Origin: Blastopirellula marina
GTDB taxonomy: Bacteria > Planctomycetota > Planctomycetia > Pirellulales > Pirellulaceae
Reading direction: 5' to 3'
NCBI RefSeq assembly: GCF_002967715.1
Contig: NZ_PUIA01000014.1
Location: 1-64,000 of the forward strand
DNA length: 64,000 nt
Numbering within the stretch: position 1 is the stretch's first letter; each line of letters starts with the position of its first letter. Below the pieces are notes generated by a model. The model saw only the letters and a list, made by a program, of their open reading frames with translations. It was not told the DNA's origin and did no database searches. The position numbers and the translations under genes were made by a program. Shown piece after piece: positions 33,030-41,487 of this stretch.

Positions 33030-35253
33030 GAGAGACCGATTTCACGACCCGGCTCGACATCAGCTTGGGGGCGGATGTCGGTTGCGGGGTACTCTTCGAT
33101 TGACGAACTTCCGAAACCAGTTCGTTCAGCCCCAGTTTATTCCAATCGAGTTCACTTTTCGATTGGGCTGGCTTACCGGCGACTTTGGTTTCCGTCGGTG
33201 GCTCTAGGCTGACGGCGTCGAGCGAGGTTGGTATCTTGGCCGGTGTTGGCGTGTTGATCACTTCACCTTCGGTTGGGACATCCCCTTCGTAGATGATCGT
33301 GCCTTCCTCGACGTGGCCGTGGCTGATGCCGCCTTGTGGTACGCTTCCTCGGCTGATCACAGCTGGTCGTGTGTAGCCGTAGTCGACATAGTGGCTGGCC
33401 GAGCGGCGTCGGGCATGGCCCTGGGCGTCGAAGTAAGCCTTTTCTGGCCATGGTCCTTCCGAGAGGAACACGCCGTTGTAGTCGAGCAAGCTACCCTTTC
33501 GCAGGTGAACGTCCTTGATGGCGATGTTGTACTCGATCAGGGCCTGGAAGTAGGCGATCTGAGCGTCGCTGCGACGTCGTTGGGCGTCGAGCAACAGGTC
33601 GAGCGTTACGGTACCAGCATCGTAAGCGGCTTGCACCGAGTCAACTTCCTTATCAGCCGCAATCAAGCGGTTCAGGTTCGTCTGCACCAGGCTGTAGTTC
33701 GAGTCCAGGTCGCGGATGGTGTCAGTCAACAGGTGAGAGACTTCCAGTTCCATGTCTTCCATAACTGCTTTCTCGCGAGCGATCTGCAGTTGAACGTTTC
33801 GCACACCGGCCAGTTCCTGGCGGAAGCCGATCGGCATCGAGAATTCCAAGCCCAGCGTGTATTCCTGGTAGTCCCCTTCGGTGAGCACGTCCCAGGCCTT
33901 GCTGTTGATTTCGTTGAAGTTCTTGCCGTCGCGGTTACCGCTGATGAGCTGGTCACCCAGACCCAGGAAGCGATACAAGGCGACTGCATCCATCTGTGGC
34001 AGAAGCTGGTTACGAGCGGTGATCATTTCGATCTCACGCTGCTTGATTCGCCAGGACTGACGACGCAGTTCCGGGCTACGCGACAGGGCTTCGTCGTGAA
34101 TCTGGAACCAGTCGAATGCTACCCAGGCGTCGGTTGGTTCCGAAGTCGGACGAACCAGACGGCCATCGGTTGCGGCCAGACCCATGAAGTAGCGAAGGCT
34201 GCCTTCTGCTTTGTAAAGGTCACGCAGGGCACCTTCGGTACGGCTGCGGAACTCGAAGTATTGCTGACGGGCCTGGGCTTCCTTTTCAGCTTCACCCCCT
34301 TCAGCACCATTGACCATCAGGGCGTGAACTCGTCGCCAGGTAACCAGGGCACTGTCGCGTCCGGTTTTGGCGGCTTCGAGGTTGTGGTAAGCGAAGTAGA
34401 GCTGCCAATACGATTCTTCAACGTCAGAGACCAGGTTGCGGATGTTGGTTTCAAAATCAGCGATACTGACGTCTTCCCGAATGCGGGCCAGCATCACGTT
34501 GACGCGGTTAACCTGGACACCACTTCCACGAAGCAACGGGTGACGAGCTTCCATTTCAACGTTGGCCAACCACGAGCTTGGATAGATCAAGCTGCCGCGG
34601 TTGTTGTAGTCGTAAGTGTTGTTTTGTCGCAAAGACCACTGGGTACCGGTTGCAGCCTTCTTGGTCAGTTCGACGTTGGCGGTGGCCAGGTTCTGTCCGA
34701 ACTGGGAAAGGAAGAACGGGTTGCCGGTGGCGAAGTTCTGTGGGCGATCGATACGATCCCAGTTGAAGCTGGCGTTCAGCTGTGCATCGAATTCGCTCAA
34801 AGCTCCTTCGACACCGAACTGTGGATCGGAAGAAACGAGTGCCGGATCGTAGATCGTCGGCGTGCCGTCGTTTCGCGTGATCAGGTTGGTAGGAATTGCC
34901 TGCGAGGTGAGCGTCGTGCCCGGAATGACCCGGAACACGGCGTTACCGCCAGCAGTGCGAATTGCCTTGCTGTTTTTCAGCGAGTTGGCTACCGCTTCCT
35001 CGAGGCTGAGATTCCAGATTCTCGACTCATCCATTTCAAATGGGTCGGAAATCGTGAACGGTGCCTCGGTGTTATCCACCTCGTAGAGTCGGGCATGATC
35101 GACATCGGGGTATTCGATGTCGGTAGCCTTATCGAGGTAGAGGCTCAAATCGCCTGACTCTTTGAAGTAAAACGGTTGAGTCGGCTGGCAACCGGTGAAA
35201 ATCACCGTGCCGATGAGCACGAGCATCCAGGCTTGATGGAACTGGGTTTTCAT
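32956..35253 (-). CDS. TolC-family outer-membrane efflux lipoprotein
   Basis: From ATG 35253 it has 765 residues. A lipoprotein signal ends V-I-F-T-G-C22. Then come two OEP repeats (about 80-330 and 370-580) with long helices and beta strands: SFNWDRIDRPQNFATGNPFF, VSDVEESYWQLYFAYHNLEA, AAYDAGTVTLDLLLDAQRRRSDAQ, then EYNIAIKDVHLRKGSLLDYN. A C-terminal 170-residue extension, Pro/Ser/Thr-rich, is unusual for TolC. It forms an outer-membrane duct for efflux or type I secretion; no inner-membrane pump is adjacent. The longer frame to 35301 adds 16 residues before the signal. Confidence 0.9.
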   Translation of the reverse strand: MKTQFHQAWMLVLIGTVIFTGCQPTQPFYFKESGDLSLYLDKATDIEYPDVDHARLYEVDNTEAPFTISDPFEMDESRIWNLSLEEAVANSLKNSKAIRTAGGNAVFRVIPGTTLTSQAIPTNLITRNDGTPTIYDPALVSSDPQFGVEGALSEFDAQLNASFNWDRIDRPQNFATGNPFFLSQFGQNLATANVELTKKAATGTQWSLRQNNTYDYNNRGSLIYPSSWLANVEMEARHPLLRGSGVQVNRVNVMLARIREDVSIADFETNIRNLVSDVEESYWQLYFAYHNLEAAKTGRDSALVTWRRVHALMVNGAEGGEAEKEAQARQQYFEFRSRTEGALRDLYKAEGSLRYFMGLAATDGRLVRPTSEPTDAWVAFDWFQIHDEALSRSPELRRQSWRIKQREIEMITARNQLLPQMDAVALYRFLGLGDQLISGNRDGKNFNEINSKAWDVLTEGDYQEYTLGLEFSMPIGFRQELAGVRNVQLQIAREKAVMEDMELEVSHLLTDTIRDLDSNYSLVQTNLNRLIAADKEVDSVQAAYDAGTVTLDLLLDAQRRRSDAQIAYFQALIEYNIAIKDVHLRKGSLLDYNGVFLSEGPWPEKAYFDAQGHARRRSASHYVDYGYTRPAVISRGSVPQGGISHGHVEEGTIIYEGDVPTEGEVINTPTPAKIPTSLDAVSLEPPTETKVAGKPAQSKSELDWNKLGLNELVSEVRQSKSTPQPTSAPKLMSSRVVKSVSHESGQNPTPAKTTATASGWQAAKR

Positions 35254-35549
35254 GGGATACCGAGTCCTGATGCGTAGCGTGCACGTCCTTGTGCACGACA
35301 CTTCGGAAGAAGTAAATCGCTGGTAGTAGGATGACCGGCTGAACCATCTTGGTCAGCTCGATCAATTCGTTTGTCTCGGCCCCCCCGGGCCTGAATCTCC
35401 TCGTTGCGGTTCGCAAGCGCACCGGGATGAGAAAACTCAGTACAAGGGTTATCGTCCTCCTAACCGGCAAACTTTGAAGAAATTGTGCGACCCGCAAAGT
35501 TTTACTTCTTGGGGCTATCACTGATAGCGATTTTCAGGTGACCAACGCG
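35254..35549. promoter_or_regulatory. divergent upstream region of TolC-like gene and small helical gene
   Basis: I see no gene in these 296 bases. It should hold the promoters for the TolC-like gene (minus) and the small gene at 35550 (plus). AGGTGA eight bases before ATG 35550 is the ribosome-binding site for the latter. No clear operator is evident. Confidence 0.4.
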
Positions 35550-35834
35550 ATGGATACGGCCGAACAATTGATGCAACATGCGAGCGAATTACTCGAGATT
35601 CTCGAGAAAGGAGAGCCTTTTGCGCCGGAAGACCTGACCGAGCTTGTACATCACGTGGAAGCGTTCTGCGATCACTTCCCTGCTAGCGAGGAAGTACCCC
35701 GCAAGGTGGCACGCATGCTGACCGAACTAGTGCCAGCACTCGATGCAGCCAGCCAAAATTATGGAGAAGCCAATGCCAATCGCATTCAAGAAGCGGCTGG
35801 GGCATTATTCGTTGTGATGCTGGAGAAGCTATAG
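35550..35834 (+). CDS. small helical hypothetical protein
   Basis: 94 residues from ATG 35550 (AGGTGA eight bases upstream; a GTG at 35538 is less likely). It is entirely helical in pattern (TAEQLMQHASELLEILEKGE ... LTELVHHVEAFCDHF ... ARMLTELVPALDAASQNYGE), acidic, with no signal and no cofactor motif. I do not recognise a family. The even helix pattern suggests a small helical-bundle protein. It stands between the TolC-like gene and a GH38-like gene, both on the other strand. Confidence 0.6.
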   Translation: MDTAEQLMQHASELLEILEKGEPFAPEDLTELVHHVEAFCDHFPASEEVPRKVARMLTELVPALDAASQNYGEANANRIQEAAGALFVVMLEKL

Positions 35835-35889
35835 ATAACTGTCTCAGCGTGTCACCTAGGGCCGCTGAGTCATGATAATCATTCGTGAA

Positions 35890-38697
35890 TTAGTCCCAAC
35901 GTACTTCCAGTGGATACCATTGACCGGGTGCGAGCTGGAAGTTGATGCGATCATCTTCGACCTGGCACTTTGAGATACGATTGCCCTGAAAATCGCACAG
36001 GTGTGCTTCGCCTACTTTACGAAAGCAGCGTAAAGCCCCCTTCGCATTGCGTCCTTCGGTTTCCAGGATCTTTGTCGTAAAGCCGATGACTTCCCCGCTT
36101 TCGTTGGTCAACGATTTCAGGCTCGTCAGAATGACGTTCTTGGCTTCCAGATGGAACATCCATGAGGTAGTACCCGGCGCAGGCATCGCCGCCGATTCAA
36201 ACACTGGCTGCGGTTGATACATGAATTCACGGGCTGCTGGCAGCGAGTAGGGAAGATCGAGCCCGATCCCAAGACGGAACTTTCGCTCAGTTTCGCCGTG
36301 CGGAATCAAAATGGTATCGAGCATGTGCCCATGGTTACGCAAGTGAAACGGAATACCGGCCGTCAGGAGTGTCGTTTTCCCGTGCGAAGCATTGATCTCG
36401 ACATAATTGGAGGCCTCAATTCGCCGACCGCTGCAGCGTGTGCGGACCCATTGAACATCGTGATATGTCAGGGCCGTTTCATCCCCCCAAGCCAGGCGGC
36501 AACAGTAGTGGGAATCCCACGGGAGCGATTTGGGGTCTACCTGGGGTTCGATTTCGATATCGATTTCCAGCACCCGTGAGGCACGCCACAAGCGATAGGT
36601 TTGCTTGTAGGTAGCCATCACTTCGTGCTCTTCCCCAATGATATTGCCCCGAGTATGGATCTCACCCATGGCCGCGGAACTCGTGGCGGGATCAATCTGG
36701 GTGACTTTCATTTGACTGTAAATCACCGAAGCATCCGGGCCAAGATAGCGTTCCCCCGTTGCTTGCTTCTTGCCTGGCATTCGCAGAGACAGTTGCTGTG
36801 ACAAGCGGTTGCCCCTGGTTTTGTAGTCGTAGATCGACTTGATGCCCCCTGTTTCGGGATGAATATGCACTTCCATGAACTCGTTCCGCAGAACGTGCCC
36901 ATCGAGGAGTGCTTTCTGCTTGCCAGCACTTCCCTTGGCGTCTCCCGTGATCCAGGCATACCCACAGCCAGGCACTTCGATCGCGGCAAACTTACGTTTG
37001 CTATCATGGCCGCTGGCAATCACAGGTTCGCCTCCGGCGGGAAGATCAGGCAGCTGCGAAACGAAAACCCCACGTGTACTGGCCGAGTTCAACGTATTTA
37101 AGCTGAGGTAGCCCTTTTGTGTTGATTGCTCAAGACGTGGGAGAGCTGCTGCAAGGTCTCGACTTGCCGAAGCAACCAAACTTTCAACTTCTTCGGTTTG
37201 GTCTTGGCCTGGGTTGGCGGGGTCTTGCAGCGATCGCTCTAGGTGGGAATATGCTTTTGTTGAGCCTGACATCAAATCGGCAAACGCCTGAAGCTTACCC
37301 GCAGCTTCCAGCTGGGCGTTGAACTGCTCGCGCTGGGCATGCTGCGAGACGGGACCTGGCTGGCGACGAACGATCGACTGCTTGAGCCAAGGGGTTCGAT
37401 AGTCTTCCGGTTTGAAGTTTCCGTGGTAAGTCGCCGTGTCGGTTTCCTCGAAGTAATGTTCGACCGTAACGAATTCGCCCAAGCTGTTGCCATAACGGGC
37501 AATCGTCTTCAAGTCTTCATACCAGGGGGAAGTAATCTGTGGCCAATGGGCGAATGCAAGCGTAGCAACGTGCTCTCCATCCATCGCTTCGCCGAGCTTG
37601 GAGAAGAGAGAGAGGAAAGTCTCGGGTTTGGTGGCATCCAAGGGGAACTTGGCCAGGGCATCGACCGTCGAGCCGTCGACTCCCTCCCAACGAGCTTTTC
37701 CTTGATTGCTGACCGGTAGTTTACCTTCGTCGAGGGTGGCATGGATCGCGCCGACATATCCGAGGCCGCGAAGGATCTGAGGAAGAAAGGCCGTCATACC
37801 AAATCGGCGGCGACCAAAAACCTTGGGGGAAGCGCCGAATGCTTGCTGGTATGCTTCGTGCCCCCGCTGAAAGTTGGCGAGCACCGATTCAGGGTCGAGC
37901 AAGTTCAGCGGGCCTTCGATCCACTCGCCGCCGACGATACCAACCTTCTTTTCTGCAATTTTGGTGGCGATGACTTCTTTAAGTTCCCCGTGGCTCTCCG
38001 CGATCTTTTTGGCAAGTGCGCCTGAGATCCAGAGGTTCGTGGGAATCTGGGCTTTCACTTCTGCTAGCAGCGAATCATTAAGCGTCGATTCAGCGACCAG
38101 GGTGAAATCGAGCAGACTAGCGTCGACAGAGTAATACTGGTTTCGCTCTTCCATCAGAACGTCGAAGCATGCTTGGAGGCACTCGGTCGCTTCGGCTTCA
38201 TGCCCCTCGGCGGCTGCTTTGGCCGCTTCGATCGTTTTGTTCTCGAAGTAGATTTCGTCCAAGCTGCTCGAGTAACGCATCTGCCGCGTCAAAAGCTCGA
38301 CCTGAAGGTAACAGTATCCAAGTGCATAGAAGTCTGGTGCTAGTTTGGCGGCCACTTCGTGGACATCGCCAATACGGCCCAACAGTTTGGTGACGATCTC
38401 CTGCCGATCGGTCAAACCTTTGACAAGCGTTGCCCCAGATTCCTTTGCGCGTTGTGAGAAGCCTGCCGGCAGCTCCGCTTTGCAGATCGACGGGATGAGC
38501 AGGGCCAGGCCGTCCAGGTTCTCTGGGGGTGAGTCGACACGGTGCCACTGAGGGTTTTTCCCTGCCGATGCCAGGAATGCCGGATGCCACATAGCCGTCC
38601 AGTTAGCCAGCAGGCTTTGGGCATCGTCACCGGTATGGTAGGTGGGAAAGTCTTCGAAGCTATGGCAAGGAAGCAGAATCGCAATTTCCTGAATCAT
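35890..38697 (-). CDS. divergent glycoside hydrolase family 38-like protein
   Basis: 935 residues from ATG 38697. The C-terminal two thirds match GH38-type alpha-mannosidase beta domains: L-D-G-H-V-L-R-N-E-F-M-E-V-H-I-H-P-E-T-G-G, then I-K-S-I-Y-D-Y, RASRVLEIDIEIEPQ, and a final beta domain ending LAPGQWYPLEVRWD. The N-terminal barrel has HWPQITSPWYEDLK but lacks the usual H-x-D near the N-terminus and the catalytic D-P-F-G-H. It is cytoplasmic by sequence. An altered mechanism or loss of activity is possible. The upstream in-frame start at 38751 has no support. Confidence 0.75.
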   Translation of the reverse strand: MIQEIAILLPCHSFEDFPTYHTGDDAQSLLANWTAMWHPAFLASAGKNPQWHRVDSPPENLDGLALLIPSICKAELPAGFSQRAKESGATLVKGLTDRQEIVTKLLGRIGDVHEVAAKLAPDFYALGYCYLQVELLTRQMRYSSSLDEIYFENKTIEAAKAAAEGHEAEATECLQACFDVLMEERNQYYSVDASLLDFTLVAESTLNDSLLAEVKAQIPTNLWISGALAKKIAESHGELKEVIATKIAEKKVGIVGGEWIEGPLNLLDPESVLANFQRGHEAYQQAFGASPKVFGRRRFGMTAFLPQILRGLGYVGAIHATLDEGKLPVSNQGKARWEGVDGSTVDALAKFPLDATKPETFLSLFSKLGEAMDGEHVATLAFAHWPQITSPWYEDLKTIARYGNSLGEFVTVEHYFEETDTATYHGNFKPEDYRTPWLKQSIVRRQPGPVSQHAQREQFNAQLEAAGKLQAFADLMSGSTKAYSHLERSLQDPANPGQDQTEEVESLVASASRDLAAALPRLEQSTQKGYLSLNTLNSASTRGVFVSQLPDLPAGGEPVIASGHDSKRKFAAIEVPGCGYAWITGDAKGSAGKQKALLDGHVLRNEFMEVHIHPETGGIKSIYDYKTRGNRLSQQLSLRMPGKKQATGERYLGPDASVIYSQMKVTQIDPATSSAAMGEIHTRGNIIGEEHEVMATYKQTYRLWRASRVLEIDIEIEPQVDPKSLPWDSHYCCRLAWGDETALTYHDVQWVRTRCSGRRIEASNYVEINASHGKTTLLTAGIPFHLRNHGHMLDTILIPHGETERKFRLGIGLDLPYSLPAAREFMYQPQPVFESAAMPAPGTTSWMFHLEAKNVILTSLKSLTNESGEVIGFTTKILETEGRNAKGALRCFRKVGEAHLCDFQGNRISKCQVEDDRINFQLAPGQWYPLEVRWD

Positions 38698-39177
38698 TGT
38701 TCGTCGACCTGAATGGAGGAGATGGGGCAAATGAACGCAAGTAATTACCAAATAATAAGTTATAGGGTATACTTAATGTGCGTCCGAGGGCCAGGGTGGA
38801 CCTTATTATCGGGGGCCAGACCACTTTTTGGGAGCAGGGAAGGTGGACAGTCGCGGAAAATGACCTGGATTCAGATCCCCATGGCGGGGAGGTCGTTTGT
38901 GTCCTATCTTGTTGCAAGATAGTGGTTTACATAAAACAGTGGAAATCGCATTTTCGTTGACATTCTGGAGAAGTTCACACTAGAATGAGGATGTTGGCCA
39001 ATGAATGTGATTAAGATTCACTGCGTTGGTAACACACCCTTCTCCTTTATTTTGCTTGTCTTAAACCTGCGATCTTCGGAGCGTGCTTCTTCGTTGGATG
39101 AAATTGCCGGATAGTTTCTAGCTGTTTCTTGCCAACCTCGACAAAACGCGACTTAGTGATTGCTGTGAGGAACAGAG
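38698..39177. other. intergenic region between GH38-like gene and pilM-like gene
   Basis: 480 bases without a supported gene. It carries an AT-rich stretch near 38750-38780 that may be the promoter of the minus-strand GH38-like gene, and a near-consensus promoter for the plus strand at 38957-38986 with a 5' leader of about 185 bases before the pilM-like ATG. Confidence 0.5.
38957..38986 (+). promoter_or_regulatory. sigma-70-type promoter of the pilM-like operon
   Basis: TTGACA at 38957-38962 and TAGAAT at 38981-38986 are separated by 18 bases, close to the vegetative consensus. It is the best promoter seen in the window and points to the pilM-like gene at 39178. Confidence 0.7.
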
Positions 39178-41484
39178 ATGGCTGTTGGTAAAGCCGTTTG
39201 GGGCATCGACATCGGTCAAAGTGCGCTCAAGGCCCTGAAATGCCGAATGCACGAAGACGGATTTTGGATGGTCGCCGAAGCGTTCGACTTCATCGAATAT
39301 CCCAATCCTTTGAATCAGGCTGGTGCTGGTTCGGAAGGCTTGATCAAGGACGCACTGCGCGAATTCCTTTCGCGCAATGATATTCGCAACGACTCGATCT
39401 GTATTTCCGTTCCAGGTCAGGCCGGGCTTGCACGTTTCTTCAAGGCACCGCCGGTCGAAGCGAAACGCATTGCGGACATCGTCAAGTACGAAGCAAAGCA
39501 GCAAATCCCCTTCCCGCTGGAAGACGTGATTTGGGATTACCAGCCGATGCCCGGCGCGCACGAAGAAGAAGGCATCTCGCTGGAGACCGAGATCGGTATC
39601 TTCGCGATGAAACGCGATCAAATCTTCCGATCGCTTCAGCCGTACCTCGATACGGGTATCGATGTTGATGTCGTCCAACTGACGCCGATTAGCCTGTATA
39701 ACTTTGTCGCCAACGATCAGTTGACGATCAACCCGCTCAAAGAAGAGTACGACCCTACGAATCAGCCCAATTCGTACGTGATTGTCTCGATGGGCACGGA
39801 AACCACCGACTTGGTGATTACTAATGGTTTCCGCGTTTGGCAGCGTAGTTTGCCGATCGGTGGTAATCACTTCACCAAGCAGTTGACCAAAGAGCTTAAA
39901 CTGACGTTCGCCAAAGCCGAACATCTCAAACGCCACGCTTCTGAGGCAGAGAACGCGAAGCTCGTCTTCCAGGCAATGCGGCCGGTGTTCAACGACCTGG
40001 TTACCGAAATTCAGCGGTCGATCGGGTTCTTCCAGACCTTGGATCGCAAGGCCAAGATCTCGCGAATTATTCCGATCGGTAACGGCATGAAGTTGCCGGG
40101 TCTGATTCCTTACCTGGGTAAGAACCTGGGTTACGACGTCGTCGAGCTTGATGGCTATCAGAAACTAACCGGAACAGACGTTACCTCCGCTCCTAGCTTC
40201 CGCGAGAACATGCTGTCGTTTGCGACATGCTATGGCTTGTGCCTGCAAGGGTTGAAGAAATCGGCACTGCGCACCAACCTGTTGCCACAGGAAATTCTGA
40301 TCGACCGAATTGTTCGGCAGAAGAAGCCATGGGCGGTTGCCGCCGTCGCAAGTTTGCTGCTGGCTTGTGCGTTGAATTTCGGCTTCCATTGGCAGGCCTA
40401 TAATTCCTCGCATATCCCGGAATTCGACGACGCACTGCGTAAGGTCTCGACGGTCCAATCGACCAGCCAGGGGTATCAATCGACTGATTCTCAGTTGATG
40501 ACGGAAAAAGAAAACCTGGAAATGATCGGTCGATATGTCGTTGGTAACGAAGAAAACCGTCGACTCTGGCCTGAACTGATGAAGGCCATTACCGCTTCGC
40601 TGCCGACCGACCCGGATCTCGCCCCAGGTCGAGTTTCGGAAAAGCCAATCGATCAACGGCCTGACCTGCAGATCGAATCGATCGAATCGCAATACTTCCC
40701 AGACCTTTCGATGTGGTACACCGAAGCGGTTAAAACAAAATATGCGGTGACGCTTGAAAATCGAAAAGTCATTCTGCGTCGTCTAGAAGAAGGAGAAGAA
40801 GCTTCCCCTTCGATCGATGAAGATCTCGCTGTGGAAGCAGCAGCAGATGCCGCATCAGTCGCCGCTACAGCGGCGGCTCCGGCCGAAGCAACTGATTCGA
40901 CTGCTGGTACGGCAGCTGAAGAAGAGGCGGACGTCGATCTCAGCGAAATCGAAGGAGAAGCAGATCCAGAAGACGAACTTGCCGGTCCTTCCGCCGAGGA
41001 AAGTGGCTGGGTTGTTCAGATAACTGGTTATCATTTCCACAATAGTCCGGCCGCTCGTGAAAACATGGGTGCCCAATACGTGCGTAACACATTGATCGAT
41101 CAACTCGATCGAGGGACCTTGGAACTGATTAACGAGAACAACGAGCCTGAAGTAGTTACGATGAAAGAATTAGGCATTTCGCATCCCATCATCGCGATGG
41201 ACGAAGTGCCGAGAACGGTTCAGATTCCTAATCCCAAATACGATCCCCCAGCAATCGGAACCGGTGGGATGGCGGACGAATACGGTGGTTATGGAATGAA
41301 CCCAGAAGAGCCGATCGATCCGAGCAAGATCGAGCCACCGACGATTCAAGTCAAGGTTTACCGATTCACGGTTCAATTCTGTTGGCGTGAGTCTCCTCTC
41401 TCGAAACGAGAAGAATTGCGTCGTGCTGCGGAACTTGCCGAAGCGGAAGAAAAAGCCGCGAATGCCGAAACGGAGAACTTCTAA
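39178..41484 (+). CDS. PilM/GspL-like actin-fold ATPase with membrane anchor and periplasmic tail
   Basis: 768 residues. Residues 1-350 form a PilM domain, with W-G-I-D-I-G-Q-S-A-L-K-A-L, SYVIVSMGTETTDLVITNGF and RSLPIGGNHFTKQLTKELKL as nucleotide-binding elements. A transmembrane helix follows at about 384-403 (WAVAAVASLLLACALNFGF). The remaining 360 residues include a helical region and an Ala/Glu-rich acidic linker (about 540-610) before a C-terminal domain. Standard PilM is about 350 residues without a helix; this build is closer to GspL or a PilM-PilN fusion. It is the first gene of a three-gene operon with a secretin downstream. It would couple cytoplasmic assembly to the periplasmic platform. 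Confidence 0.85.
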   Translation: MAVGKAVWGIDIGQSALKALKCRMHEDGFWMVAEAFDFIEYPNPLNQAGAGSEGLIKDALREFLSRNDIRNDSICISVPGQAGLARFFKAPPVEAKRIADIVKYEAKQQIPFPLEDVIWDYQPMPGAHEEEGISLETEIGIFAMKRDQIFRSLQPYLDTGIDVDVVQLTPISLYNFVANDQLTINPLKEEYDPTNQPNSYVIVSMGTETTDLVITNGFRVWQRSLPIGGNHFTKQLTKELKLTFAKAEHLKRHASEAENAKLVFQAMRPVFNDLVTEIQRSIGFFQTLDRKAKISRIIPIGNGMKLPGLIPYLGKNLGYDVVELDGYQKLTGTDVTSAPSFRENMLSFATCYGLCLQGLKKSALRTNLLPQEILIDRIVRQKKPWAVAAVASLLLACALNFGFHWQAYNSSHIPEFDDALRKVSTVQSTSQGYQSTDSQLMTEKENLEMIGRYVVGNEENRRLWPELMKAITASLPTDPDLAPGRVSEKPIDQRPDLQIESIESQYFPDLSMWYTEAVKTKYAVTLENRKVILRRLEEGEEASPSIDEDLAVEAAADAASVAATAAAPAEATDSTAGTAAEEEADVDLSEIEGEADPEDELAGPSAEESGWVVQITGYHFHNSPAARENMGAQYVRNTLIDQLDRGTLELINENNEPEVVTMKELGISHPIIAMDEVPRTVQIPNPKYDPPAIGTGGMADEYGGYGMNPEEPIDPSKIEPPTIQVKVYRFTVQFCWRESPLSKREELRRAAELAEAEEKAANAETENF

Positions 41485-41487
41485 GCC

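Noticed and set aside
33313-35157. 614-residue plus-strand frame opposite the TolC-like gene
   Set aside because: Antisense shadow with Val/Gln-rich repetition; the TolC-like protein has clear signal and family repeats.
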